Positions 53,440 through 62,204 of a stretch of 64,000 nt of DNA are shown piece by piece. The stretch comes from Endozoicomonas gorgoniicola (lineage in GTDB: Bacteria; Pseudomonadota; Gammaproteobacteria; Pseudomonadales; Endozoicomonadaceae). The number at the start of each line of letters is the position of its first letter. Position 1 is the stretch's first letter. The notes under the pieces were generated by a model. The model had not been told where the DNA came from. It saw only the letters and a program-made list of their open reading frames with translations, and did not search any database. The stretch is taken from contig NZ_JAPFCC010000001.1 of NCBI RefSeq assembly GCF_025562715.2, forward strand, positions 5,666,001 through 5,730,000, in the 5' to 3' direction. The position numbers and the translations under genes were made by a program.

Positions 53440-54422
53440 TGAAGCTGCCATTAATTACCAGGCATAAGCAACAACAGGGGGTTGCTCTGTTGAGTATCAT
53501 GCTAATCCTCACGCTAATGACCCTGATAGTGGCGGAAGTAACCTTTTCTTACCGCAACCAGCTGCGTAAAACCACCGGACGACAGCAGTTAGAGCAAGCC
53601 CGCTGGTACGCACTGTCGGCTGAAGAGTTAGCCATTCGGGTTCTGAAACAGAGTTTTGACGACGATGATGGTGTTATTCATCTTGGTCAGTACTGGGCAA
53701 AGGAAGGCATGGTGTTCCCGGTTGAGAATGGCAGCATTTCTGGTGAGATTCGCGATTCTCAGGGCTGCTTTAATGTAAACGCCATGAATGTCGCCGACAA
53801 TACGGATGGTTCAACGCCTCTGGTCGTGGAGAGTTTTTCTTACCTGCTGGAACAGCTGGGGATCAGTGCCAGTGAAGCCATAAACATCAGCTGGGCGACC
53901 AGGGACTGGGTTTACAATGGCGAAAACTACACCCAGTACGGCGATGACCACTATATGTCCCGCCCGGTGCCTCATCTTGCCGGAAAGACAGCCATGCGGG
54001 ACATCAGTGAATGGCGAGCGGTAGCAGGTGTTTCCCGGGGCGTCGCCTTGCGGGTGTTGCCTTATCTCTGTGCCACACCATCCAGCGAACTGAAAGTTAA
54101 TGTTAATACCATTCCCGCAGATCAGCCTGAACTCCTGACAGCGCTGTATAAAGGCGACCTTCCCGTTGACCAGGCACGCAACATGCTGGAACAACGCCCT
54201 GTTAATGGCTGGGATACAGTGGATGAATTTCTGAGCAGTTCCCTTCTGGCCAATTACAACAGCAGCAATGTACGATCTTTGCTGACTGTTAACAGTTCTT
54301 ATTTTGAATTACGTGCTAACAGCGAGTTTGCCGGAACACGTACAGGCTTACACAGTTTGCTAAGACGCAATGACGACAACAGGCTATCGGTTGTCCGTCG
54401 TAAATTCGGTGCTTTTTTATGA
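53439..54422 (+). CDS. gspK: Minor pseudopilin GspK
   Basis: The 327-residue tip pseudopilin has the site KQQQG|VALLSIMLILTLMTLIVAEVTF, lacking the +5 Glu as GspK proteins do. A large globular domain follows (NGSISGEIRDSQGCFNVNAMN; LTALYKGDLPVDQARNMLEQRPVNGWDTVDEFL). The ATG overlaps the gspJ stop (TGATGA). Confidence 0.93.
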   Translation: MKLPLITRHKQQQGVALLSIMLILTLMTLIVAEVTFSYRNQLRKTTGRQQLEQARWYALSAEELAIRVLKQSFDDDDGVIHLGQYWAKEGMVFPVENGSISGEIRDSQGCFNVNAMNVADNTDGSTPLVVESFSYLLEQLGISASEAINISWATRDWVYNGENYTQYGDDHYMSRPVPHLAGKTAMRDISEWRAVAGVSRGVALRVLPYLCATPSSELKVNVNTIPADQPELLTALYKGDLPVDQARNMLEQRPVNGWDTVDEFLSSSLLANYNSSNVRSLLTVNSSYFELRANSEFAGTRTGLHSLLRRNDDNRLSVVRRKFGAFL

Positions 54423-55651
54423 CAAGCGACCCTTTGAACAGTAATACCATAAAACAACCGTCAACAGGCGGCACCGCTAAAAACCTGCTGGTTATTCGTC
54501 TGCCTCTGTCAACAGACGACGCTGTTTACTGGTCCACAGACAATGATTTCGGTATGACATCGGTTGCAGAGCTTAGTGAACTGAAGCAGCTGACCAGCAC
54601 CCATCGCTGTAAAATTCTGGTTCCCGGTGAAGCCGTTGGCCTTCACGCTCTGGAGCATTCCGGCAAACTGAACCGGACGGTGCTGCAAACCCTGCCATGG
54701 CATCTGGAAGATGACTTAGCCGCTGAAGTGGAAGATATGCATTTTGCTCTGCTAAGCCACAGCGATGGTAAAGCTTATATGGCGGTTGTCGCCAAATCCT
54801 TAATGGATCAGTGGCAGGCATGGCTAATTGATGCGGATATCAATAGTCGGCAATGGCTACCTGATAGTCTGTCTCTGTCGTTTACTGACGGTGAATGTAC
54901 GGTATTGCAATTAAATGGCCAGTATCTGGTTCGTACCGGAGAGTGGCAGGCTACCGTTTGTGATCCGTCCTGGCTGCCGCTTTATCTGGAAAGCCTGCAT
55001 TCCGAATCCGATGACGTAAAGGTTCGGGCTCTCAGCCCAATGCCGGATGACACAGAGATTCAAGCCGATACGCTTCATCATGAAAATGCTTTACAACCTC
55101 TGCTTGAGCCCGCAGCCCGGAGTTCCCTGAACCTGCTGCAAGGTGACTACCAGCCGGAATCTATGATTATCCGCCACCTGAAGCCCTGGCGAACCGCTGC
55201 CGCCCTGTTACTCACCACCTGTACTTTTATGCTGGGCGTCAATATGGTCAGCACTGCCAGACTGGAAAGCCAGGCAGATGCCCTGAGAGCCGAGGCTTAC
55301 GCCATTTATAACGATCTGTTCCCCGGTGAACGGGTGGTTCGCCTGGAGTATTCCCTTCAGCAGAAACTCAGTGCTTTAAAACAGCCCGGTGACCAGAAGA
55401 AAACGGGGCTGCCAGCCTTGCTGAATGAACTGGCCCCGACGTTTAAATCGGAACCAGCCTTAAAGCCTGTGCAAATGGATTACGACCACAGTCGTCAGGA
55501 GTTGCGCATGAGCGCGGAGTCAGATTCCTTCAATACGTTTAGCCGTTTTCGTGAAAAAGCGCCTGCCTCCGTTTCCGTTACTGTGCAAACGGTTGAGCAA
55601 CAGGAAAAGGTTGTAACCGGTGCGCTGGTGATCAGGAGTAACGACCAATGA
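54419..55651 (+). CDS. gspL: Type II secretion platform protein GspL
   Basis: A 410-residue bitopic protein. The cytosolic actin-like half binds GspE (residues about 1-250, with LLVIRLPLSTDDAVYWSTD and LKILVPGEAVGLHAL). A membrane helix (RTAAALLLTTCTFMLGVNMVS, about 260-280) and a periplasmic ferredoxin-like domain that pairs with GspM follow. It is coupled by ATGA overlaps to gspK and gspM. Confidence 0.92.
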   Translation: MTSDPLNSNTIKQPSTGGTAKNLLVIRLPLSTDDAVYWSTDNDFGMTSVAELSELKQLTSTHRCKILVPGEAVGLHALEHSGKLNRTVLQTLPWHLEDDLAAEVEDMHFALLSHSDGKAYMAVVAKSLMDQWQAWLIDADINSRQWLPDSLSLSFTDGECTVLQLNGQYLVRTGEWQATVCDPSWLPLYLESLHSESDDVKVRALSPMPDDTEIQADTLHHENALQPLLEPAARSSLNLLQGDYQPESMIIRHLKPWRTAAALLLTTCTFMLGVNMVSTARLESQADALRAEAYAIYNDLFPGERVVRLEYSLQQKLSALKQPGDQKKTGLPALLNELAPTFKSEPALKPVQMDYDHSRQELRMSAESDSFNTFSRFREKAPASVSVTVQTVEQQEKVVTGALVIRSNDQ

Positions 55652-56169
55652 GTCAACCAGGTATTCAACAACTGAACCAACTGTCACAGCAGGCAAAAGC
55701 CTACTGGAGTGGTATTTCAGCCCGGGAACGTCAGCTGATTGCCATTGCGGCTCCCTTATTGCTGGTGTGGATTGTGTGGATGGTTATTGTCCAGCCCGTG
55801 CAGGACCAGCATGAGCAGGCACAACAGGATGTTTTGAAGAATCAGCAAATGCTGAACCGGGTAAAAGGCACGGCCGCCGAAATTCTGCGGTTGCAGGAAA
55901 AAGGTGCAGTGATCACTGAACGCCCGAATGGTCCGCTGGATCAGTTAATTAATCGTAGCGCCAGTGAGTATGGTTTGCGCGTGACGGGTGTTCGCACACA
56001 GCAGAACCGTTTGCAGGTCAGCCTGGCTAATGCCTCTTTTGATCAGCTGATGGCCTGGCTGGTTGAGCTTGAACAGGGCAGCAGCGTGGTCATTGAGCAA
56101 CTGCGTATTGAACAGACCCAACTACCCGGCATTGTCAGCATTGAACGTCTGGAGCTGAGTGAAGGATGA
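55648..56169 (+). CDS. gspM: Type II secretion platform protein GspM
   Basis: The 173-residue protein has a short cytosolic start, one membrane helix (LIAIAAPLLLVWIVWMVIV, about residues 30-48), a coiled region and a C-terminal ferredoxin-like fold (YGLRVTGVRTQQNRLQVSLANASFDQLMAWLVELEQGSSVVIEQLRI). It stabilises GspL. A related fold is encoded outside the operon at 44737-45165. Confidence 0.92.
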   Translation: MSQPGIQQLNQLSQQAKAYWSGISARERQLIAIAAPLLLVWIVWMVIVQPVQDQHEQAQQDVLKNQQMLNRVKGTAAEILRLQEKGAVITERPNGPLDQLINRSASEYGLRVTGVRTQQNRLQVSLANASFDQLMAWLVELEQGSSVVIEQLRIEQTQLPGIVSIERLELSEG

Positions 56170-56933
56170 AGATTAAAAAGATTGTTGGATTAACCTTCAC
56201 GGGTCTGCTGGCCTGGGCGTTCTTTCTGGTGGTCAACCTGCCCGCTGCTTTTGTTTACCAGATGGCTCCGGTGCCGGACAACGTCAGTGCCAGTAATATC
56301 AGCGGTACGCTCTGGTCCGGGCAGGCAGGGGAAGTGACGGTGAACAACGTTACCCTGACCTCAGTGAACTGGGACATCAAGCCATCGGCTTTGCTGGGAC
56401 AGGCGATTGAAGCTGACATCACGGTGGGAGATTTGCAATCACCGGTGTCAGCAGAAGCCACGGTTCGGGCGACCACCTCTGAAGTCAGCCTGACTGACAC
56501 CACGGTTGACGTGAGCGCGCAATGGTTGCAGTCCCGGTTCCCCATGCCTGATTTTGTGGCTGTGGACGTACTGGGCAACATCAATCTGGACGTTCAGGCA
56601 ATGAGCTTTACCGAAGAGGGTTGCCAGAACCTGAATGGTCTGGTCGCTTTGCAGCGCAGCAGGCTGAACAGCCCGTTTGGCGGTGTTCGTCTTGGTGATG
56701 CTGGCGCACGCCTGAGCTGTGAAGCCGGTACTCTGACCGCTTCGGTTAATCAGTCTTCCAGCGATATCGCCACAGAAGGGCAGTTTACCCTGCGCCCGAA
56801 TATGAGTTTTAACCTGGCTGCCACCCTGACGCCGGGTGAAGAGCTGCCAGACCAGATGAAACAGGGACTGGCTTTTCTGGGTCAGCCTGAAGGCGATAAT
56901 GCTTACTCTCTGCGTTTTTCTGGCAGACTCTGA
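56166..56933 (+). CDS. gspN: Type II secretion protein GspN
   Basis: The 255-residue last gene of the operon has an N-terminal membrane helix (IVGLTFTGLLAWAFFLVVNLPAAFVY). A beta-rich periplasmic part follows, with the GspN-type opening VSASNISGTLWSGQAGEVTVNNVTLTSVNWDIKPSALL. Its role in secretion is accessory and absent from some systems. It is followed after 37 bases by the second tmRNA gene, which has its own promoter overlapping the gspN stop. Confidence 0.9.
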   Translation: MKIKKIVGLTFTGLLAWAFFLVVNLPAAFVYQMAPVPDNVSASNISGTLWSGQAGEVTVNNVTLTSVNWDIKPSALLGQAIEADITVGDLQSPVSAEATVRATTSEVSLTDTTVDVSAQWLQSRFPMPDFVAVDVLGNINLDVQAMSFTEEGCQNLNGLVALQRSRLNSPFGGVRLGDAGARLSCEAGTLTASVNQSSSDIATEGQFTLRPNMSFNLAATLTPGEELPDQMKQGLAFLGQPEGDNAYSLRFSGRL

Positions 56934-56962
56934 TTGCGATTCGCCTCTGTCTGCTCTATAAA
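56934..56962 (+). promoter_or_regulatory. Promoter of the second tmRNA gene
   Basis: TTGCGA at 56934-56939 and TATAAA at 56957-56962 with a 17-base spacer place the start of transcription about 8 bases on, right at the tmRNA 5' end (56971). Confidence 0.75.
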
Positions 56963-56970
56963 TAGGGGAC

Positions 56971-57372
56971 GGGGGCGATTCGGATTCGACGACGGTATCA
57001 AACCCTGAGGTGCATGCCGAGGACGTAGTGGTTCTCGTTAATCAAAACACTACAACCTAACTAGTTGCCAATAGCGACAAGTTCGAAGTCGCAGCTAGCG
57101 AACCTAAGTTCGCCTTTGCTGCTTAATCGTAACTAAACACTACGAGACTTCCAGTCTGTCCGGTTCGTTCGCTGGCCGGTTTTTCAGACTGTCACCGTAA
57201 GCGGACTCGCCACGTTCAGCAGTTCTCTGGCTGACGGGCTAAAACCAGTGAGAATCGCTTTGTAAAACCCCGACCACTGGGTCGTTACGGAGTTAAATTT
57301 AAAGGTGGATCTAAGCATGTAGAGCCAAAGGCCGCGAATCGGCGGACGCGGGTTCAAATCCCGCCGCCTCCA
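56971..57372 (+). ncRNA. ssrA: Second tmRNA (SsrA-like), longer divergent tag
   Basis: The 402-nt gene begins GGGGGCGATTCGGATTCGAC and ends in the same tRNA-like 3' half as copy 1 (GGACGCGGGTTCAAATCCCG…CACCA), with the same 7-bp acceptor stem and G3-U pair. The interior differs. The tag frame, starting at AGTTGCC and running to the TAA near 57123-57125, encodes ANSDKFEVAASEPKFAFAA (19 residues) instead of the ANEDNYQGAMAA of copy 1. A good promoter and a strong terminator surround it, so it is probably transcribed. Two complete tmRNA genes in one chromosome are rare. It could serve a distinct tagging route or be a diverging duplicate. Confidence 0.9.
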
Positions 57373-57382
57373 CCAATACGAT

Positions 57383-57414
57383 CAAAGAGGGTTGAAGAGA
57401 TTCAACCCTCTTTT
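57383..57414 (+). terminator. Terminator of the second tmRNA gene
   Basis: The perfect 11-bp stem AGAGGGTTGAA/TTCAACCCTCT with loop GAGA is followed by a T-run. Confidence 0.95.
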
Positions 57415-57451
57415 TTTGTGCGTGAAAAAGATAGCCTCAACATTAACGTAT

Positions 57452-57485
57452 AAAAAAAAATACGACATCTTCTATAAAGTCGTAT
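57452..57485 (-). terminator. Minus-strand terminator without an evident gene
   Basis: ATACGAC and GTCGTAT form a 7-bp stem; on the minus strand it is followed by nine T. No protein gene on that strand ends here, so it may close a small RNA from the 57486-57690 side. Confidence 0.5.
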
Positions 57486-57530
57486 GATAAAGTATGAAAA
57501 TAAGAAAAAGTCCTATAATAATTGCAAGTC

Positions 57531-57680
57531 ACTAGTGCTGGCAAGCGTTTATATCCATACAGCCGTCATTCCCGCGTAGGCGGCTCTTGTAAAGGAGAGA
57601 GTACCACGGTAGTGGATCCCCGCCTTCGCGGGGATGACGAAGGTTTTGCGTGCATGGTTTTTAGCGCTTAGCTGCACTAG
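57531..57680. repeat. MITE-like palindromic repeat
   Basis: Imperfect inverted ends (ACTAGTGC…AAGCG at 57531-57547, complement near 57664-57680) enclose a second nested inverted repeat, CGTCATTCCCGCG…/…CGCGGGGATGACG. The 150-bp unit has no coding capacity and ends 11 bases before the next gene. It resembles the widespread non-autonomous intergenic repeats of gammaproteobacteria. Confidence 0.6.
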
Positions 57681-57691
57681 TATAGGCATTT

Positions 57692-59020
57692 ATGGAAAGA
57701 TTGCTGACAGAACATCTGACTAACTGGAAGCAGAAGTCAGAACGAAAACCTCTCTTAGTTGACGGTGCTCGCCAGGTTGGTAAGTCCTTCCTGATAGAAT
57801 ATGAGTTTGGCAGGCAGCAGTTTAACCGGGTGCTGAAACTGGACTTTCTGGCCAATCCAAAACTGTCACAGCTGTTTGTAGACAGCCTGATTCCGGCAGA
57901 TATCCTCCTGAATATCGAACTCGAACTAGGGGTAGATATTGACGCCAGTACCGACCTTATCTTTTTTGATGAGATAGGCGAATCCCCCAGAGCTTTGAGG
58001 TCACTTAAATTTTTTGCAGAACAACGGCCTGATCTATACCTCTGCGCTTCTGGTTCCAATATCGGACTACTGGACTCTTTTCCGGTGGGCAAGGTGGAAA
58101 TTCTGGAGCTGTTCCCCATGACATTTGAAGAATTTCTTATGGCATCTGATAGCCCAAAAATTCTTCAGCTTTTTCGGGAAGGCAGGCAGCTTCAGGCCGC
58201 CCATAACAAATTGTGGAACCTGTTACTCGACTACCACTTTGTTGGAGGAATGCCGGAAGCAGTCGCAGCATGGTTTAGGAAACAGGGCGCGCCTGACCAG
58301 GCATCAGGAATTAATGAACGCTGCGCAACCGTCCGCAGTATTCATGGAGAACTTATCGCCGGCTACTTGAGGGACTTTGGTAAATACAGTGGTAAAACCA
58401 ATGCTCAGCACATTGAAAGAGTTTTTCGCAATGTCCCACTGCAACTATCCAAAAATATCGACACCTCTGTTAAACGTTACCGGTTTAACGACGTTATCGA
58501 GAAAAAGCGAAGCTATCTTGATCTGAGCGGCCCGATAGAATGGCTGGAAAAAACCAAACTGATATCACGCTGCTATCCCATTCAATGCGAACCCCAGTCA
58601 CCACTGGCGGCCTACCGTAAAGAAAATTTCTTCAAACTTTTTTTGTCTGATATCGGTTTGCTAGGGTATATGCTGGATATCAGCTATCAGGAACACCGTC
58701 AGCAAAATTTTGAATGCAAAGGCTACCTTGCCGAAAACTTTGTTCAAAATGAATTAAGAGCTACAGGGTACTACCCCACTTACTCCTGGGAGTTCAGGCA
58801 GGCAGGAATCGAATTTTTGTTTAAAACACCTTCGGGTGAAATCGTTCCTGTTGAAGTGAAATCAGGCCGCCGGACACAGGCCAAAAGCTTGCGTTCGTAC
58901 AAAGAACGATACAATCCCGGGCGGACAGTAAAACTGGCAGGCACTGTGGGCAGCAGTGAGGCAGAAAAGACCGATATAGTCTGGCCTTTATACTACGCAG
59001 CCCGCTTAATGAGTTTGTGA
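57692..59020 (+). CDS. AAA ATPase of the DUF4143 type
   Basis: A 442-residue protein. The N-terminal AAA_14 ATPase has Walker A LVDGARQVGKSFLI (about residues 22-35) and Walker B DLIFFDEIGESP (about 88-100), with a sensor-like CASGSNIGLL. The C-terminal half (YLAENFVQNELRATGYYPTYSWEF…FLFKTPSGEIVPVEVKSGRR) is DUF4143, with a PD-(D/E)xK nuclease-like pattern (E…EVK). Members are widespread, often mobile, and of unknown function. It stands alone behind a MITE-like repeat. Confidence 0.85.
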   Translation: MERLLTEHLTNWKQKSERKPLLVDGARQVGKSFLIEYEFGRQQFNRVLKLDFLANPKLSQLFVDSLIPADILLNIELELGVDIDASTDLIFFDEIGESPRALRSLKFFAEQRPDLYLCASGSNIGLLDSFPVGKVEILELFPMTFEEFLMASDSPKILQLFREGRQLQAAHNKLWNLLLDYHFVGGMPEAVAAWFRKQGAPDQASGINERCATVRSIHGELIAGYLRDFGKYSGKTNAQHIERVFRNVPLQLSKNIDTSVKRYRFNDVIEKKRSYLDLSGPIEWLEKTKLISRCYPIQCEPQSPLAAYRKENFFKLFLSDIGLLGYMLDISYQEHRQQNFECKGYLAENFVQNELRATGYYPTYSWEFRQAGIEFLFKTPSGEIVPVEVKSGRRTQAKSLRSYKERYNPGRTVKLAGTVGSSEAEKTDIVWPLYYAARLMSL

Positions 59021-59392
59021 TTGTTCTACCGGGCTGCCAGGCAGCGCTCCTAAATCTACAACTGCATCAGGCCAGCATACCCATCGGTGTGTTAATTTTT
59101 CCACAGGGATAAAGACACCAAAAATGACTGTAAAGATTAAAAAACAGTTCAATAAACTCCACAAGGTTCTTGTTATATCCCGGGCGAACAGCATTTAATT
59201 GATTTAAATAATTACTTATTTATCAACATGTTAATCAGCAAGACTACAGCCCAAAGCATCACTGCTCATTTTTTAACCAATAAAACAATAGTACTAGATG
59301 GAGTGGGATCTGCAGGACTATCCCAAAAATGACCACAAGGTTATCCACAGAAGCTGTGAATAACCTTGGAAGAGAAAGTTATGAACAGCTTG
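59021..59392. other. Gap with DnaA-box palindrome
   Basis: These 372 bp contain no gene I can support. At 59337-59367 a near-perfect 14-bp stem with a 3-base loop contains TTATCCACA (59341) facing TGTGAATAA (59355), both matches to the DnaA box. Further CCACA-containing stretches lie at about 59098, 59159 and 59333. The hairpin could also be a terminator-like end for the methyltransferase gene. Confidence 0.5.
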
Positions 59393-60301
59393 TTATCTCG
59401 CCGAAACCAGATGGTAACGAAGCAATCCCCGATGCTGCATCCAGCGAATAAACCAGACCAGAAGACGAAGACGAATCCAGACCTTTGAACGGGTTACCGA
59501 AGACAAGTGTCCGTAATGCTGGGAAAACCAGAAGCAGAAGCCCGAAAGGACATCTTCACTGATGTCAGTCATCTGAACATCTTCAAAGCCACAAGTGTTC
59601 AGCATGGATTCATAAACCTGTTTCACATACAACCCTGTTACAGGGATACCACAGGTTCTTGCCATCAGGGTCACCAGCCGCTGTTCAAAGCGGTCTTTAA
59701 AAGGCCGGGCCAGCATCATATCGGTTAACGTCACTGAACCACCCTGGCGCAGCACCCGTCGAGCCTGTTGAAAAAACGCTTTCTTGCTTTTCATGTGGTA
59801 AGCGCAGTCCAGTGCCAGAACCTTATCGAAGCATCCATCTTCAAGGCGCTGCATAACCGGGACACTGCCACGCTCCAGATGTAACTGGCTGAAGTGACCA
59901 CAGTAGTCATGTGCGTCGACAAGAATTTGCTCTGATTCTGTAGCCGCTGTGAGCGCTTCGACCTGATAGTAGTCGAGCCAGACCAGTAACTGGTCATAAC
60001 TGGTAAAGCCCATATCCAGAACTTTGTCCTGATTCGACAGGCAGGCTTTATCAGCCAGTAAACCTGCCAGTTCTGAACAGGCCTGGCGATAACTGGAAGT
60101 GTCGTGCCAGTATCCCAGCAGACGCCAGCGGGAAGACGTGGAAACACCACTGTTGAGAAGCCACTGATCATCAATGACTCCCTTTTCAGAGCGAGAAGAA
60201 GGAATCCAGATACGAACCAGCAGCATGATAATCTGGGACAATAAACCGGACATCACCAGCCAGGTGATACCAATACCCAGAAAAAACGAAAGTATCGCCA
60301 T
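59393..60301 (-). CDS. Membrane-anchored SAM-dependent methyltransferase
   Basis: A 302-residue protein. The N-terminus is a membrane helix (ILSFFLGIGITWLVMSGLLSQIIMLLVRIW). The soluble part follows the class I methyltransferase order: KVLDMGFTSYDQLLVWL (motif I, with GxxS in place of the usual GxGxG), then CFDKVLALDCAYHMKSKKAFFQQARRVLRQGGSVTLTDMM (motifs II-IV). A small-molecule or lipid substrate is plausible given the membrane anchor; it cannot be named. The altered motif I is a caution that SAM binding is not certain. Confidence 0.8.
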   Translation of the reverse strand: MAILSFFLGIGITWLVMSGLLSQIIMLLVRIWIPSSRSEKGVIDDQWLLNSGVSTSSRWRLLGYWHDTSSYRQACSELAGLLADKACLSNQDKVLDMGFTSYDQLLVWLDYYQVEALTAATESEQILVDAHDYCGHFSQLHLERGSVPVMQRLEDGCFDKVLALDCAYHMKSKKAFFQQARRVLRQGGSVTLTDMMLARPFKDRFEQRLVTLMARTCGIPVTGLYVKQVYESMLNTCGFEDVQMTDISEDVLSGFCFWFSQHYGHLSSVTRSKVWIRLRLLVWFIRWMQHRGLLRYHLVSAR

Positions 60302-60424
60302 AAGATGAAATTATTATTTCCTTGATTTATACATGACAGCGACGAACAAAGCAGTATTCGCACGACCATTCACGACTAAATCATAGAGAGATCAACAGGC
60401 GAATTCCAGCGCATTATCATGACA

Positions 60425-61855
60425 CTAAACCATTTCTTCCCTTTGCTGACGCTTTCCAGAGACCTTAAGAATAAACAGCAGACCAGCAGTCAGGGCAACC
60501 AGTACACCAGCAGGCCAGGCAACTGATGAGGACAACGCAAGGCCTTCAGGCGCCATCAGAATATAGGTTGAACACACTCCAGTCATAAACACAGCCGGAG
60601 CCAGAGGAATCCAGAAGTTTCTGTCCTGAGTGACCATATAAACGGCTGCTGTCCATAAAACAACGGTAGCCAGTGCCTGGTTGGAAAAGGCGAAGTAGCG
60701 CCAGATAATTGAAAAGTCGACCAGCGTCAGCAGGTAACCCGCCAAAAAAACCGGAACTGCGAGAACCAGTCGGTGAAAGATATGAATTTGGCATATGTTC
60801 AGCATATCAGCAAAAATCAGCCTCAGGCTTCTGAACGCCGTATCGCCTGAGGTAATCGGACAGGCAATAACTCCGAGGATAGCCAGCATGCCACCAAGGC
60901 TTCCCATCAATCCAATTGCCACTTCATTGACCACCAGTGACGGGCCGCCTTTATCCAACACTTCTGACAGCCCTTCAATGCCGTTCGGGAAAAATGCCAT
61001 GGCCGCAGCTGCCCATATCAGCGTCACGATGCCTTCAGCAACCATTGCACCATAAAACACTCGCCGACCAATAGTTTCATTGGGAATACACCGTGCCATT
61101 AAAGGTGACTGGGTCGCATGAAAACCACTGATGGCCCCGCAAGCTATGGTGATACACAGCATCGGCCATACCGGCAAACCGGCAGGATGGTTGGAAACTG
61201 CTCCGACCTCCGGTACCGGCAGGTCATTGATGACCAGCATGACAGCAATCCCCACCGCCATAAATAACAACGCCAGTGCAAACAGTGGGTAGATTCTGGC
61301 AATCAGCTTATCGACCGGCAAAATGGTGGCAACGAAATAGTAACCAATAATGACCGCCAGCCAGAATGACTTGTCAGCGAACACACCTCCAAAGCCCAGA
61401 TTACTCAGCAGTGACGCAGGCCCCACCATAAAGACCACTCCGACCAGCAGCAGCAATATAATGGACATAACCCTCATAAACTGCCGGACGTGTGAGCCAA
61501 GATAAATGCCTACGACTTCCGGAATGCTTTTGCCTTCATGACGAAGCGACATCATGCCAGAGAAATAGTCGTGAACCGCACCGGCAAAAATGCAGCCAAA
61601 GACAATCCAGATAAACGCTGCCGGACCGTACAGCGCTCCCAGAATGGCACCAAATATTGGACCAAGCCCGGCAATATTAAGAAACTGAATCAGAAAGATT
61701 TTTGGCCAGCTTAAAGGAACAAAGTCAACACCGTCTGTTAGCTTGTAAGCCGGTGTTGTGCGGGTAGAGTCGGCACCAAACGCTTTTTCCACCACCGCCC
61801 CATACAATAAATAACCCGTTAACAATGCCAGTAAGGCACAGAAAAAACTCATCAT
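60425..61855 (-). CDS. cstA: CstA-family carbon starvation / peptide or pyruvate transporter
   Basis: A 476-residue membrane protein with about fourteen helices. The conserved CstA stretch is KIFLIQFLNIAGLGPIFGAILGALYGPAAFIWIVFGCIFAGAVHDYFSGM, and GCGAISGFHATQSPLMARC follows. E. coli CstA is far longer, so this is a short CstA-family form. Family members take up peptides or pyruvate. GGAGG lies 8 bases before the tandem ATG at 61855/61852; the in-frame start at 61915 is not favoured. Confidence 0.87.
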   Translation of the reverse strand: MMSFFCALLALLTGYLLYGAVVEKAFGADSTRTTPAYKLTDGVDFVPLSWPKIFLIQFLNIAGLGPIFGAILGALYGPAAFIWIVFGCIFAGAVHDYFSGMMSLRHEGKSIPEVVGIYLGSHVRQFMRVMSIILLLLVGVVFMVGPASLLSNLGFGGVFADKSFWLAVIIGYYFVATILPVDKLIARIYPLFALALLFMAVGIAVMLVINDLPVPEVGAVSNHPAGLPVWPMLCITIACGAISGFHATQSPLMARCIPNETIGRRVFYGAMVAEGIVTLIWAAAAMAFFPNGIEGLSEVLDKGGPSLVVNEVAIGLMGSLGGMLAILGVIACPITSGDTAFRSLRLIFADMLNICQIHIFHRLVLAVPVFLAGYLLTLVDFSIIWRYFAFSNQALATVVLWTAAVYMVTQDRNFWIPLAPAVFMTGVCSTYILMAPEGLALSSSVAWPAGVLVALTAGLLFILKVSGKRQQREEMV

Positions 61856-62204
61856 AACCAGAACCTCCGGAATACATAAATGGAGGCTCGGGTTCTCTGA
61901 TTCCGGCACTTCCACTCGCCACGGTCTTCAAAGATACCAATGCCTTCAGCTCCGGATTCTGGATGAAATGGCTTCCAGTAATCTCAGGCTAATAACGAAA
62001 GCATGGTCTCAATCAGCATGCGTATTAATAGTTTGTCGTGTAAAAATAGTCGTTTAAACGGTGAGGTCTGATAAAAATTAGGAACTAGAAATAGACAATT
62101 AATAATCGTTTGCTATTAATCCGCGTAGCTTTTCAACTCACTGGAACAATCGGTCAAATTCTATCTGCTAAGCTTCTCGGGTGTTGAAATATCGGGATAC
62201 ATTC
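61856..62204. other. Gap between divergent transporter genes
   Basis: These 349 bp separate the CstA-family gene from the symporter on the other strand. They should hold promoters for both. Apart from AT-rich tracts near 62040-62110, I see no repeat, RNA or gene. Confidence 0.4.

Noticed and set aside
43088..57372. The region between the two tmRNA genes as a genomic island integrated at a tmRNA
   Set aside because: The two copies differ in their interior and tag, no integrase is present, and the genes between include core functions such as the gsp operon.
59021..59392. Chromosomal replication origin
   Set aside because: Only one clear pair of DnaA boxes, and no dnaA, dnaN, rpmH or gidA nearby.
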